Source: Cryptomeria japonica
Taxonomy: Eukaryota > Streptophyta > Pinopsida > Cupressales > Cupressaceae
Length of the DNA stretch: 60,000 nucleotides
Assembly (NCBI RefSeq): GCF_030272615.1
Contig: NC_081414.1
Coordinates: 2,855,501 to 2,915,500 of the forward strand
Direction: 5' to 3'
Position 1 is the stretch's first letter; each line of letters begins with the position of its first letter. The position numbers and the translations under genes are program-made. This document shows positions 36,065 through 45,464 of this stretch, one piece after another. The notes under the pieces were generated by a model. The model saw nothing but the letters and a program-made list of their open reading frames with translations, was not told the DNA's origin and did no database searches.

Positions 36065-38050
36065 TTAACCAATCCGGATGGCGGATCTTGGTTCTCTTAC
36101 TTGTATTTCTTTAGGCAGTGGTTCATCTTCTCGGAGAGGAGATGTCGCTTCATCATCATTCTTCTCTTCATGTAGCTCATTAGCATCAACTTGGGGAGAT
36201 TGACTTGATGAATGTTGAGGCGTCTGTCCCTTCTCTGGTTTGTCATTTTGTACCATAGATTCCATAGATTCATCAACTTCAGGTACCATCTTCTCTTGAC
36301 CTTCCCCTTGGCTTGCCTTCTTTTCATGTCGAGAAGATGTACTTGATGGGTGATCTCGATTGGCCTCTTGCTTCTTCTTGGAAGATTCCTTCTTCTCGGG
36401 TCTTTCTTTCCTCTTTGCACCTCTAGGATGAGAAGTGTTCTCACTCACGCTTGCTTCTCCTTCTTCTGGTCTTGACTCTAAAGTAAAAGTCATTGATACA
36501 TTCTGCTCCCTCAACTTCTGATGTTGTACATCTACCCATCTGCGAGTACATGATAAAACAGGAGCCATCAAAGCTCTCAAGTCGAAAACCTCGGGCTCAT
36601 TCCAATCTATCTTCACTTTTTTATCTTCTTTGCCATAGGATGACTGGAGGTATCTGCCATTATCTTGGACTTGATCAGCTACTCTATAAACTTTGCATTT
36701 CCTGATGAAATCTAAAGGTAGCCTGGAATGCATTTTTCTTTTAACCTCTAAATCACTTGGGAGATTCATCCAAAAGTCCTCCACCTGAAACTCATGTTTG
36801 TATTTCTTACCGACTGTCTCCTCCATATAACCGTAACGATCAAAATTCTCCAGCAAGGCAAAGGATGTGAATAAATATAAAGATAATTCCTTCTCTACAT
36901 CTTCCGAAGCTTGAGTATTAGGACATACCTCAACTGAATTCCCCAATATGATGGGCACGGGAATTCCATTTCCATGCTTGTGTCTGGATGCCTTCGCATA
37001 AGCTACCAACTGTCTGGTCACCTCAAGTAGCACTATCCTATCTGTCGGATACCTCGGCAACATGTAGGGAGGTGAAGGACACCCATGAACTCTGATGTAT
37101 GTAAACTTTTGAAACTGGATGAACCATGCACCATACTTCTTCATAAGTTCTTGTGCATCCAGAGATAGTCGATTATGAATCCCACCTTGCAATATCCTAG
37201 TAATGTTCATCGTGAAGGTATCATTGACTAACTTGTAGTCACTTCTAGGCGGATGATGCAGATGAACATAAGAGTCACAAACTCTCACTTCTCTGGGTCC
37301 TCTTCCAATCACTCCTCTGTGAGGTAGCCCTGCATACTCGAAACTCCTGATCAAGGCATATATAACATATGAGCTCATGTGGAATGATTTGGTAGGTCTT
37401 AGCCTTCTCAACTGCACATCCAGATTGTTGCTAATAATTATGGCCCAATGAAGCATTCCTTTTCCTTGGACTATCACTTGAATGAAGAAGAACATCCACT
37501 TTTCGAAGTAGAAGGCTTGAGGAGCCCCTGTAACTCGATTGAGCAAAGTTATCAAATCTCTGTACTCCTCCTGGAAGTCGATCCTATGCAATGTGTTGGG
37601 AATCTTGCTCAGGCAAGGCCGACTTTTGAGCAACCAATTCTTATTGATGAGATTCAAGCAAGTGTCGGGATCATCTTCATACATTGATCTAGCTCCCTCT
37701 AAGCTTTTGTAAATCATATCTTTATGCTCTAGAAGATGAAGAGCTTCACTTATAGCTTCCTCTAAAAGGTAAGCTAAGGTGTTCCCTTCCTTGGATACGA
37801 TCGACCTTGATTGTGAGTCATAGTGGCGGGCACACTCGATCATCAGCTCATGACACTTGACTGCTGGAGGGAAATCTGCCGCCTTGATGATGCCACTTTC
37901 AATTATCTTCTTCGCATTGAAGTTTCCCAAGTTGGTGTCTCTGATACTACTCCATTTGGACACAATCCTGGTCTCCAATTCGTCATTCTTCTGATCTTCC
38001 TTGATGAGAGCAAGGCGACTAGTAGATGCTCCTGCCTTTGGAGTCGCCAT
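36065..38050 (-). CDS. Unknown protein, N-terminal piece (661 codons) of the LTR-borne ORF
   Basis: I chose the ATG at 38048-38050 (MATPKAGASTSRLALI), eight codons after the first in-frame ATG, because a probable 3' splice site (TTGTGTAG at 38059) lies just upstream and cuts off the earlier ATG. About 480 residues look globular, with aromatic-rich segments such as FYFEKWMFFFIQVIVQGKG and a region of conserved-looking HHPP and RVHGCPSPPYMLPRYP. From about residue 510 it becomes highly charged (KRKERPEKKESSKKKQE), low-complexity and probably disordered. No gag zinc knuckle, protease, RT, transposase or plant mobile domain motif is visible. The length, sense orientation, TATA box and leader intron argue that it is or was a real gene. 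Confidence 0.6.
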   Translation of the reverse strand: MATPKAGASTSRLALIKEDQKNDELETRIVSKWSSIRDTNLGNFNAKKIIESGIIKAADFPPAVKCHELMIECARHYDSQSRSIVSKEGNTLAYLLEEAISEALHLLEHKDMIYKSLEGARSMYEDDPDTCLNLINKNWLLKSRPCLSKIPNTLHRIDFQEEYRDLITLLNRVTGAPQAFYFEKWMFFFIQVIVQGKGMLHWAIIISNNLDVQLRRLRPTKSFHMSSYVIYALIRSFEYAGLPHRGVIGRGPREVRVCDSYVHLHHPPRSDYKLVNDTFTMNITRILQGGIHNRLSLDAQELMKKYGAWFIQFQKFTYIRVHGCPSPPYMLPRYPTDRIVLLEVTRQLVAYAKASRHKHGNGIPVPIILGNSVEVCPNTQASEDVEKELSLYLFTSFALLENFDRYGYMEETVGKKYKHEFQVEDFWMNLPSDLEVKRKMHSRLPLDFIRKCKVYRVADQVQDNGRYLQSSYGKEDKKVKIDWNEPEVFDLRALMAPVLSCTRRWVDVQHQKLREQNVSMTFTLESRPEEGEASVSENTSHPRGAKRKERPEKKESSKKKQEANRDHPSSTSSRHEKKASQGEGQEKMVPEVDESMESMVQNDKPEKGQTPQHSSSQSPQVDANELHEEKNDDEATSPLREDEPLPKEIQVREPRSAIRIG

Positions 38051-38058
38051 CTTGACAC

Positions 38059-38246
38059 CTACACAACATTTCAAAATTAGTCCTTGAGCATTAAAGGGTA
38101 GGAAGATTTAAGATATTAATTAGGAAACTTCATGATAAATCTAGAGTTATCATTTCCTAATTAATCAATCAACACTTAGGCTTTTCTAAAAAAGTGTCCA
38201 AAAAAATCATGTCTTGCACAAGGATATTAGGATAATTTCGCCATAC
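38059..38246 (-). other. Probable intron in the 5' leader of the LTR-borne ORF
   Basis: On the minus strand GAGGAG is followed by GTATGG (donor) and the stretch ends TTGTGTAG (acceptor), eight bases before the ATG of the 661-codon ORF. The interior is AT-rich. Prediction from sequence only. Confidence 0.45.
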
Positions 38247-38506
38247 CTCCTCTTGAGTACTAACTCTAAGACCTTTGAAAATGATGCAAGAGAGAATGGA
38301 CTTCGCTAGGCAAAGTTTAAATCATAGCCCTCTCTTGGATGAATTGCGCCTCCTCTAGCCTTAAAAAGAATAAACTCCACCTTCCTTAGCCTTCAACACT
38401 TAGTAGAAATTCGCTCCAAACAAGCTATATTTCGTTCCTCCAATTTGCTCTCCAATTTCGCACTTAGAAGGAATGATTGAATGATTTGAAATGTGAAGCA
38501 ACACTC

Positions 38507-38520
38507 CTCCAATATATAGA
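38507..38520 (-). promoter_or_regulatory. TATA box upstream of the LTR-borne ORF
   Basis: The minus strand reads CTCTATATATTGG about 460 bp upstream of the ATG at 38050. The leader between them contains a probable intron. The hairpin array begins 345 bp further upstream, where an enhancer could sit. Confidence 0.5.
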
Positions 38521-38865
38521 GTGCTCACCCTACTCCCTTCAAGGCCAACTTGGCAAAAAAAAGGGGGTAAAAATAAATAAAATCTCCAAAAAAGGGTGGC
38601 CAACTTGCAAAATAAAGCAAAATAATGCCTTGAGCGCTCACTAATAAATTTTAATTTAATAAAAAATTAATTTTAGATGCCTCCAAAGTAAAATTTCGAT
38701 TTTTTCAAGGCTTAAAATTAATTTATTAAATGCAAAATGCTTTGAAATTAATGCGAATTTAAATTTAATTTTCCAAATGCCTCAAATTTAGCAATTTTGG
38801 TGCTTAGTGCGAATTGGAGAATATCAATTTTTTAAATCAAGGTCTCAAATGAAGCTTGCAAATAA

Positions 38866-41382
38866 TTTCGCCCTGGACCCTCTCCAAGGGTCAGGAGCGA
38901 TTTTCCAAATTTAGCCTTGAATATTTCATACCTTGACTCTAAAATCTCCTGGAGGGTGAATTCATATCCAGTTAAGGTCTTGCATTTCAAATTTTGGCAT
39001 TCTGAATGAGGAATTCAGGTGGAATTGTAGATTTCGCACCGGACCCTCTCCAAGGGTCAGGAGCGATTTTTTTATTTTAGGTTGTAATCCACCTTAGCTT
39101 GATTGTTGAAACTCTCAACATTATTTCCAAGATCTATTTCCTTGCACAACTGAGTTACTTCATCAAAAAATCTTGAAGGAAATAATGCCTTTAGAGGAAT
39201 TTTGCCCTGGACCCTCTCCAAGGGTCAGGAGCGATTTTCCAAATTTGGCTCAAAATTGGCATTTTTCAAAGTTCAAAATCTCTTCAAGGCATCTCAAATA
39301 GGTTTTCTCACTGAATTCCAGTCTTATTTCTATCCATCTTAGGAGAAAAGGTGTGATTTTGGTGTTTTTCGCCCTGGACCCTCTCCAAGGGTCAGGAGCG
39401 ATTTTTTCAATTTAGGCTCAATCCATCATCATTTTTCATTGAAACTTTAATTCATCACTAGGCAATGTCTTTCCTTATCCACTCCATCCAGATTTGTCTT
39501 GTTTCTGCAAGGTAGAATGAGAGGTTTTCAAATTTTCGCCCTGGACCCTCTCCAAGGGTCAGGAGCGACTTTTGAATTTTAAGCATATTCCTTCATTCTT
39601 TAGGCTTCAAATCACCTCTAAGGCATAACACATCACGTCCTTCACCTATCCAAGCAAGATTTTGTCTTAATTCCACAAAAAAAGGAGAGAACCTTGGAAA
39701 TTCGCTCTGGACCCTCAGCAAGGGTCAGGAGCGATTTTGATAATTGCCTTCAAAACTTACATTCTTAACAATCTTCCTTCACTTCAAGGCAATTCCAACA
39801 TCATTTCAAACTCATGCCTAGTCTTAGCTTCGCTCAAACTTGGAGGAAAAGATCCAATATTAGGTTTTTCGCCCTGGGCCCTTAGCAAGGGTCAGGAGCG
39901 ATTTTTCCTATTTAGCCTGATTGCTTCTTTGTTGATCCTCCAAATTATCTTCAATGGGTAAAACATGCCTTTTCTCATCCATTCCAACCATAAAAATCAT
40001 TTTGATTTTGCAAGAAAAATGTGCTTTTTAGAATTTCGCTATGGGCCTTTAGAGAGGGTCAGGAGCGAATTTTGCCATCTAGACCAAAATGCTTCACTTT
40101 TCATCTTAAAACCTCTTTGCTAAGGAAGATTTCATCTTGCATTATGCTATGAAGAGGTTTTTATGCCCAAGAAAGGTCAAAAAAATGTGCTTATAAAGAA
40201 TTTCGCTTTGGACCCTCAACAAGGGTTAGGAGCGAAATTACCTTTCTTGAACAAAACTCCTTCATCTTCTTCATTTTCAAACAAGTTTGGAGGTTTCATC
40301 ATGCTCATTTCACCATTCATCATACCTTTGATATCTCAATTTGACCAAACAAGGCTAGAAATGACTCAAATAAGAACTTTCGCCTTGGACCCTCTCCAAG
40401 GGTCAGGAGCGATTTTGAGGTTTTCAACAAGATCCTTCATCATTTCAGGTTAAAAACCTTTTCAGGTGGGTAGAGGAAGTTGTTCATTTTCCATTCATGT
40501 TCAAAACTTGGTCTTCTTTCACTGCAAAATGAGGAAAATCAAAATTTCGCCCTGGGCCCTCTCCAAGGGTCAAGGGCGATTTTGTCCTTAGTTGCTCAAA
40601 ATTCATCATTTTTCATGTCTTTAAACCTTCAATTGCCTCAAGTGACGTCCAATCCTCCTTCCGGGAGACCCTGCACAAAACAAGTTAGCCAAAATCAGTG
40701 CCCAATAAGCTTAAACAACATTTTCGCCCTGGACCCTCAACAAGGGTCAAGAGCGAAATCCTCATTTTAGGCTTAACTATTCAAAATTTAAGTCTCAAAC
40801 CACTTCACAAGGCAGAGTCAGGTTATTTTCAAGGCCAGGAACCATTTAGCAAATCCATCAAAAAACAAGAAATTGTGTTTAGGATGAAGTTCGCCCTGGA
40901 CCATCAGCAAAGGTCAAGAGCGAATTTGGCATTTCAGGCATCATCTTACTTCCCAAAAATTGATCAAAACTTCTCCAGGCAAGAACACACAATTTCAGCC
41001 TCAAACATGTCAACACTTAGTCAAAATTGTGATGGAAATCCAATTTACAAGGAATTTCGCCCTGGACCATCAGCAAGGGTCAGGAGCGAATTTGACATTA
41101 TCAGGCTCTTGATCCATTTTGTTCCCTATTTAACTTAGCCCACTAGACTCACTTTCTTCACTGACCTTGCCTAACTGACTCAGACTTGAAAATAAACTGG
41201 ACCTTACCCTAAAAACCCTTATTCAATCTAGACCTAACCTGAGACCTATTTGATCAAAACTTCTCCAGGCAAGAACACACAATTTCAGCCTCAAACATGT
41301 CAACACTTAGTCAAAATTGTGATGGAAATCCAATTTACAAGGAATTTCGCCCTGGACCATCAGCAAGGGTCAGGAGCGAATT
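38866..41382 (-). repeat. Array of 15 conserved hairpin motifs, about 167-bp period
   Basis: A 38-bp motif, TTTCGCCCTGGACCC - TCTCCAA - GGGTCAGGAGCGA on the plus strand, recurs 15 times, starting near 38866, 39032, 39200, 39367, 39535, 39701, 39867, 40034, 40200, 40379, 40546, 40722, 40890, 41054 and 41343. Eleven of 14 intervals are 164-168 bp. The arms form an imperfect 13-bp stem with a 7-base loop. The spacers are strongly diverged, but share a weak common pattern, so the array is an old 167-bp tandem repeat in which the hairpin core is preserved. The last interval (289) reflects a 290-bp duplication. Confidence 0.93.
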
Positions 41383-41540
41383 TGACATTATCAGGCTCTT
41401 GATCCATTTTGTTCCCTATTTAACTTAGCCTACTAGACTCACTTTCTTCACTGACCTTGCCTAACTGACTCAGACTTGAAAATAAACTGGACCTTACCCT
41501 AAAAACCCTTATTCAATCTAGACCTAACCTGAGACCTATT
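40961..41540. repeat. Recent 290-bp tandem duplication at the array edge
   Basis: 40961-41250 and 41251-41540 are nearly identical (one visible change, cccac/cctac). Each copy carries one hairpin motif. It shows the array edge was still being rearranged late. Confidence 0.93.
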
Positions 41541-42300
41541 TGACTCCCCTAAAAGGTTTACCTCATTCCAACAATCTCAATTCTTCAAGGAGACACTTAA
41601 CAATTTTCCAAAATTTGACTGGACTTAGCTTGAATGATGCCAAAAAAAAAAAAAAACCCTTAAGGTTTAGCCCTAGCCCAAACAAACAACTCACTCACTC
41701 AAAACCCTAAAGGCAGAGAGAAAAACAAGCAGAGAGAAAGCAAAACAAAAGCAAAAAGAGGGGGTCCCCATTCTAATGGGGCGATGTGTGAAATGGTCAC
41801 AACAGGCTGCCAATTAGAAGGAAGTAAGAATTGGGCTTGAATATGGACAATATCAATTGTAATATGAGCAAACATAGTTACTTAGTTTGTGTAATTAATG
41901 CAAAGGCAAAAATAATGAGTAGTGATGTATGTTATTCCTTGGGAATTGGCAGCCTCCTAATAGGGGACATTACATAGAATTTTCCCTAAAATCACCAATT
42001 GCACAAATTAGAGCTAGGGATACATCTTACCAAGTAAATATCTCTTTAATAATGCAATCCTAGATTTGAATCCTACAATCATAACATAAGTAACATATAC
42101 AAATATATATGTGTTCAATCATTAAGGTTAGACAAACCACATCATATTCATATACTATCAATAATATTATACAAGCATGTTAGGGTTTGGAGGAAGAGAC
42201 ATGATGGGTCTGCCCAAAGCCATTTCTACACTAGCCCAAGAGTGGATGTCTGCCAGAGCTCTTTTGCTTTCTTAGCAGCTTGTACCTGTTTTCCCCAACC

Positions 42301-42700
42301 ATGTCTCATCTCCCTACAAACAGTTGCCATCTTGTGGAGTTGGGGCGAGGTTGTAAGGGGGCCACTTGACTCTGTATATGCCCTCTTTGTCCTAGGTCGT
42401 GATGGTCCCTCTAGGACGGCCTACTTACAAGCCCTCTCGCCACCCTCCTCTTACATCTCAAGCCCTCTCTTGCAAGGTGGATTTCAAGCAGTATGTATAC
42501 CTATTCTTATCTTCCCAAAGACACATGCCCTCTTGCGGGATTGTGGGGAGGTCGTAACGGAGTTCCTTGACTCTATAAGCGCCCTCTTGTCCTAGGGGCC
42601 ACTAAGGTCATCCTAGGATGGCCTACTTACGAACCCGCTCATCACCCATCTCTTACTCCTCAAGCCTTTTCCCACAAGAGGGTTTTCAAACAAGTATATT
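42301..42700. repeat. Diverged tandem duplication, about 199-bp unit x2
   Basis: Both halves share, in order, 'cccaa', 'gccatcttgtgg', 'gaggttgtaa', 'cttgactct', 'gccctcttgtcctagg', 'ggcctacttac' and 'cctcaagcc'. It accounts for part of the extra length of the level 1 LTR. The 117-codon ORF here is a by-product. Confidence 0.7.
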
Positions 42701-42729
42701 TATCCTATATTCTTTCATGGGAATATATA

Positions 42730-43017
42730 TTTTCCCACAGAAAAAGTTGTAACAACATATTGAAATTTATGAGATTACATCTTGTAGAAGCTGAATAAGC
42801 TTTGAAGGAGGAAAAACAACAAAAGACAAAGAAAGCAGCAAAACACAACCACAAAGTGGCAACCAAGAATAGAAACAAACAGCCACTAAAACAAGTGGAC
42901 AACAAACAACAGGAAGGAAAACAAGAACAGAGGCGGAGAAAAAGAAAACAAAGGAACTGCAGCCCACCAAGAAGGGAAAAACCCCCATCAAGAAGAGAGA
43001 GGAAAAAGATTAACTAT
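42730..43017 (-). mobile_element. Small insertion, possibly a LINE or SINE fragment
   Basis: About 290 bp flanked by GGAATATATA on both sides (near 42719-42728 and 43019-43030), a possible 10-bp TSD. The minus strand is T-rich and reads like a LINE 3' region but no clear A-tail is present. Weakly supported. Confidence 0.3.
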
Positions 43018-43837
43018 AGGAATATATACTTAAACATTACTGATTAAGCAAAGGAACATGTATAGCAGATATATATGTAATTAATTGACAAATATATATA
43101 AAAATTATTTATACCCAAGACTATAGGGAGATAATGATAATCTGATGGAATTAGAGGACTCTTGCAGTCTAGGTCAGTCTGAAGTCTCTTCCTTCCAAGG
43201 GCAGTTTACCAATGTGCTGTTTTGCAACCTTGCTCTGGTTCGATCTGATGCTATTGTCTGATTTGATATTTCTGCTACTGTGAAATTATTATTTATTGAT
43301 GATTCCATGAGGATCCTTCCAAAATCCCTTCCTCTATTCTTATACCCTCCTCTTGGACTGGGGGTCGTGTCATTTGGTGGACATCTTTCTTTGGATGGTG
43401 GCATCTCTTATTGCTGCCTTTTCCTTTATTAATTCATTTCCTTCATTAATTCCTATCCTTCTTTCTTCTTCTCTTCATTCCATATCCTTTTATACTATCC
43501 TATTTTATTGAGGAGACACATCTCTTGGAAAAGAGATATCCATTTAAAGGATCATGCCTCGTCATTGTTGTCCTTTCAGATCTGCACTTCTTATTTAAAT
43601 CAGATCTGCGCTTCTGATTCCCTTAAGTATTCCCCCTCAAATGTGGCTCTTCTCTCGCTTTTATATCTCATGTTTGAGGGAGTCACAACTTTTCATTTCA
43701 TGTCTTTTGACCATTTATTATCTTAATTAAATTTTAATTATGTTTAATTATATTCTTTTATATTTTACTTTATATTTTATTTTTATTATTATTATTTATT
43801 ATTAAATTCTATTTCAAAGTGGGGACATTACAATTTC

Positions 43838-43969
43838 CGTCAACTTTGATGTATATTTTAAAAACGAAATTACATTTATAGCCATTATGCTAGCTCCAAT
43901 TGTTGAAACCAATGTTGCAAAACTCACCAAAAACTCTTTTGACTCACGAGTACTCCCAAGTCAAAATGT
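43838..43969. other. ACTC-rich flank, probably left half of a TIR element
   Basis: The sequence has 'caaaactcaccaaaaactc' and 'gactcacgagtactc' words like those in the element at 24454-25289. It continues at 49911 ('caagtgagttactcgccc') once the gypsy element is removed, so the gypsy inserted into such an element. Confidence 0.45.
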
Positions 43970-44253
43970 TGTTTGCCACATACGGGTAAACGATTAAACA
44001 CAGGAAGTAAATGCACAGAACATAATTGAAATATATTAAAGAACCAGTTTCTGTACATTAAACCCAAATACCACTATCATGATGATACTAAGAAGGAAAG
44101 GTATGCAATATATAATACCCGAAGGGGTGTGACCAACCGTCGCATCCAACTGCCCTTCGGGACGACTAACTAACTGACTACCTTAACTCATTATTACCGA
44201 CGACAACATAAACATAATATGACAACATAACATAATGATTAGTCCCGGCAACA
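43970..44253 (-). repeat. 3' LTR of the gypsy element
   Basis: 284 bp, TGTTTGCCAC to CCGGCAACA on the plus strand. It aligns throughout to the LTR at 49591-49910, but lacks an internal block of about 36 bp ('caacagtccatatac...'). LTR divergence of several percent suggests an old insertion. Confidence 0.9.
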
Positions 44254-44270
44254 TCATCCCCCCCCCCAAA
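44254..44270 (-). other. Polypurine tract of the gypsy element
   Basis: The minus strand shows TTTGGGGGGGGGGATGA directly before the 3' LTR, the expected plus-strand priming site. Confidence 0.7.
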
Positions 44271-45089
44271 GAAAATAAGTCTCTAAACGACTTAATACAA
44301 AATAGAGATGACATTAAACAGAACCAAGGTAGAGAACTGCAGGAATTGCTAACGCCAGTCGAGCGTGGAACTCATACACCTGCTGCATCCTCGCCTGAAA
44401 ACCCTTTTCTGCTACCATCCGATGCTCAAGTGCGGATGTCACCATTATTGCTTCCGCAAGGAGTTCTCTTTTTTTTTCTTTGACATCACAATCCTCCTGT
44501 GCCTTAACCAAACTTCTCTGCAAAACACATTTTTCAGTTTCAGCATCCACCAACTGCTACTCACATGGTACTGTCTCCCTAGCCAATTTGTCCTCGATAG
44601 CCACCTGCGCTGTCCTCTTGGCATCCAACTCATGGGTACGATAAGAAAAGTCTCACGCTACTACTGCCTCCAACCTGGTGGTTAGCTCCTCTCGAGCCCT
44701 TTGTGCATCCACCAAGGCAACCTCACGTCCAGTCGAGACATACTCCGAGTTCCTCAAAGCGTACCATTCATGCCTGGAAGTGGCCACAACCTTCTGGCAC
44801 AAAGGCTAGGAGACGCCTCAAATCCTCCATCACACTCCCCAAAGGCTAATAACTGAACTGAATAACTCTTTGGTGCTGTACGACTTCGCGTTCTTGCAAT
44901 GCCTTCCCTCAAACTCTGTTTGTTCGCAACCTCCAAATTTGTCTCCCTCTACGTCTTATGGCTTCCCCGCCAATGCTTAGCTTCAGGCTTCTTTCTCACA
45001 GTACGGAACAACCCCAACACTTACCGTGACTTCCCGGATGCGCTTCGCCTAACTCTAAAAAGTGTATTGTAGCTCAAAAATAAACTGGG

Positions 45090-45150
45090 GGTCTTGGGGG
45101 CAGTGCCCCCAGCGGGGTCGAGGGGCAGCGCCCCTCACGGGGTCCATAGC
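45090..45150. repeat. GC-rich palindromic repeat (GGGGCAGCGCCCC type)
   Basis: Contains TGGGGGCAGTGCCCCCAG and GAGGGGCAGCGCCCCTC, two strong palindromes. It is the reverse complement type of the repeat at 50119-50320. Confidence 0.7.
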
Positions 45151-45464
45151 GCACATCATTTTTGTGATATTTTAAGATGCCAAAAACCACACGGAAGTCC
45201 ATGGCACACATTATTTTCGTGATATTTTAAGATGCCAAAAACCTGCTTCTCCACTCTAATTTTTCAGTGTCCTGGCTCCAGACTCCATCGAATGATTTTA
45301 AATCTGGTCGTCGTTTTGTTCTTTTTTTACGTGCCATCACCACCTTTATCCCTCCGTGCCGTGGTATTTTTCCTTTCACCCTCTTTTAAACCGTCGTCCC
45401 TGTGGCCGTGCTCCTTCAGGCCTACGGACTGTAATGTCTCGAGCCTGTACAAAGGTTAATGTCG

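Larger units (their letters stand above)
33814..41804 (-). mobile_element. Nest level 3: giant family A LTR-like unit with ORFs, 7,991 bp
   Basis: The minus strand starts TGTTGTGACC (41804) and ends CACGTCAACA (33814), flanked by the perfect 5-bp TSD GGCTG (33809-33813 and 41805-41809). Order on the minus strand: start with CACACATCGCCCCATT, hairpin array, TATA box, leader intron, long sense ORF (two pieces), a second TATA box (about 34695), poly(A)-like AATAAA, family A end. No pair of direct terminal repeats and no primer site are visible, so it behaves as one very long solo LTR whose U3 encodes a protein, or as an unclassified TG...CA element. Compared with the 3.4-kb member at 28148 it has about 3 kb of extra coding sequence. 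Confidence 0.85.
32917..41974 (+). repeat. Nest level 2: family E solo LTR (host of level 3)
   Basis: Starts TGTAATGTCCCC and ends GGGGACATTACA, flanked by the perfect TSD TAGAA (32912-32916 and 41975-41979). About 1.06 kb without level 3. The plus strand has a TATA box (GAGGTATAAAAGGG, near 33101-33115) and a long (AT)n run at about 33514-33554. Neither a primer site nor internal genes are attached, so it is a solo LTR or an equivalent TG...CA unit. Confidence 0.88.
32886..43832 (-). repeat. Nest level 1: family E solo LTR (host of level 2)
   Basis: Ends TGTAATGTTCCC (32886) and GGGGACATTACA (43832), with a perfect 5-bp TSD ATTTC at 32881-32885 and 43833-43837. With level 2 and one TSD copy removed it is about 1.88 kb. 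Its minus-strand start (TGTAATGTCCCCACTTTGAA) is homologous to the plus-strand start of level 2, so the two are in opposite orientation. The level 2 insertion lies only 31 bp from its 3' end. It contains a 199-bp tandem duplication and a small further insertion. No genes of its own. Confidence 0.88.

Noticed and set aside
39737-41138. Plus-strand ORFs of 74-146 codons with repeated FALDPQQGSRAK-like words
   Set aside because: They are translations of the hairpin array in different frames and end at random stops; no gene.
38866-41382. CRISPR-like array: regular conserved repeats with differing spacers
   Set aside because: The DNA is from a plant nucleus, there are no cas genes, the 'spacers' are about 128 bp and show weak homology to each other. 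It is a diverged tandem repeat with a conserved core.
42242-42595. 117-codon ORF
   Set aside because: It spans a diverged 199-bp tandem duplication inside an LTR and has no family resemblance.
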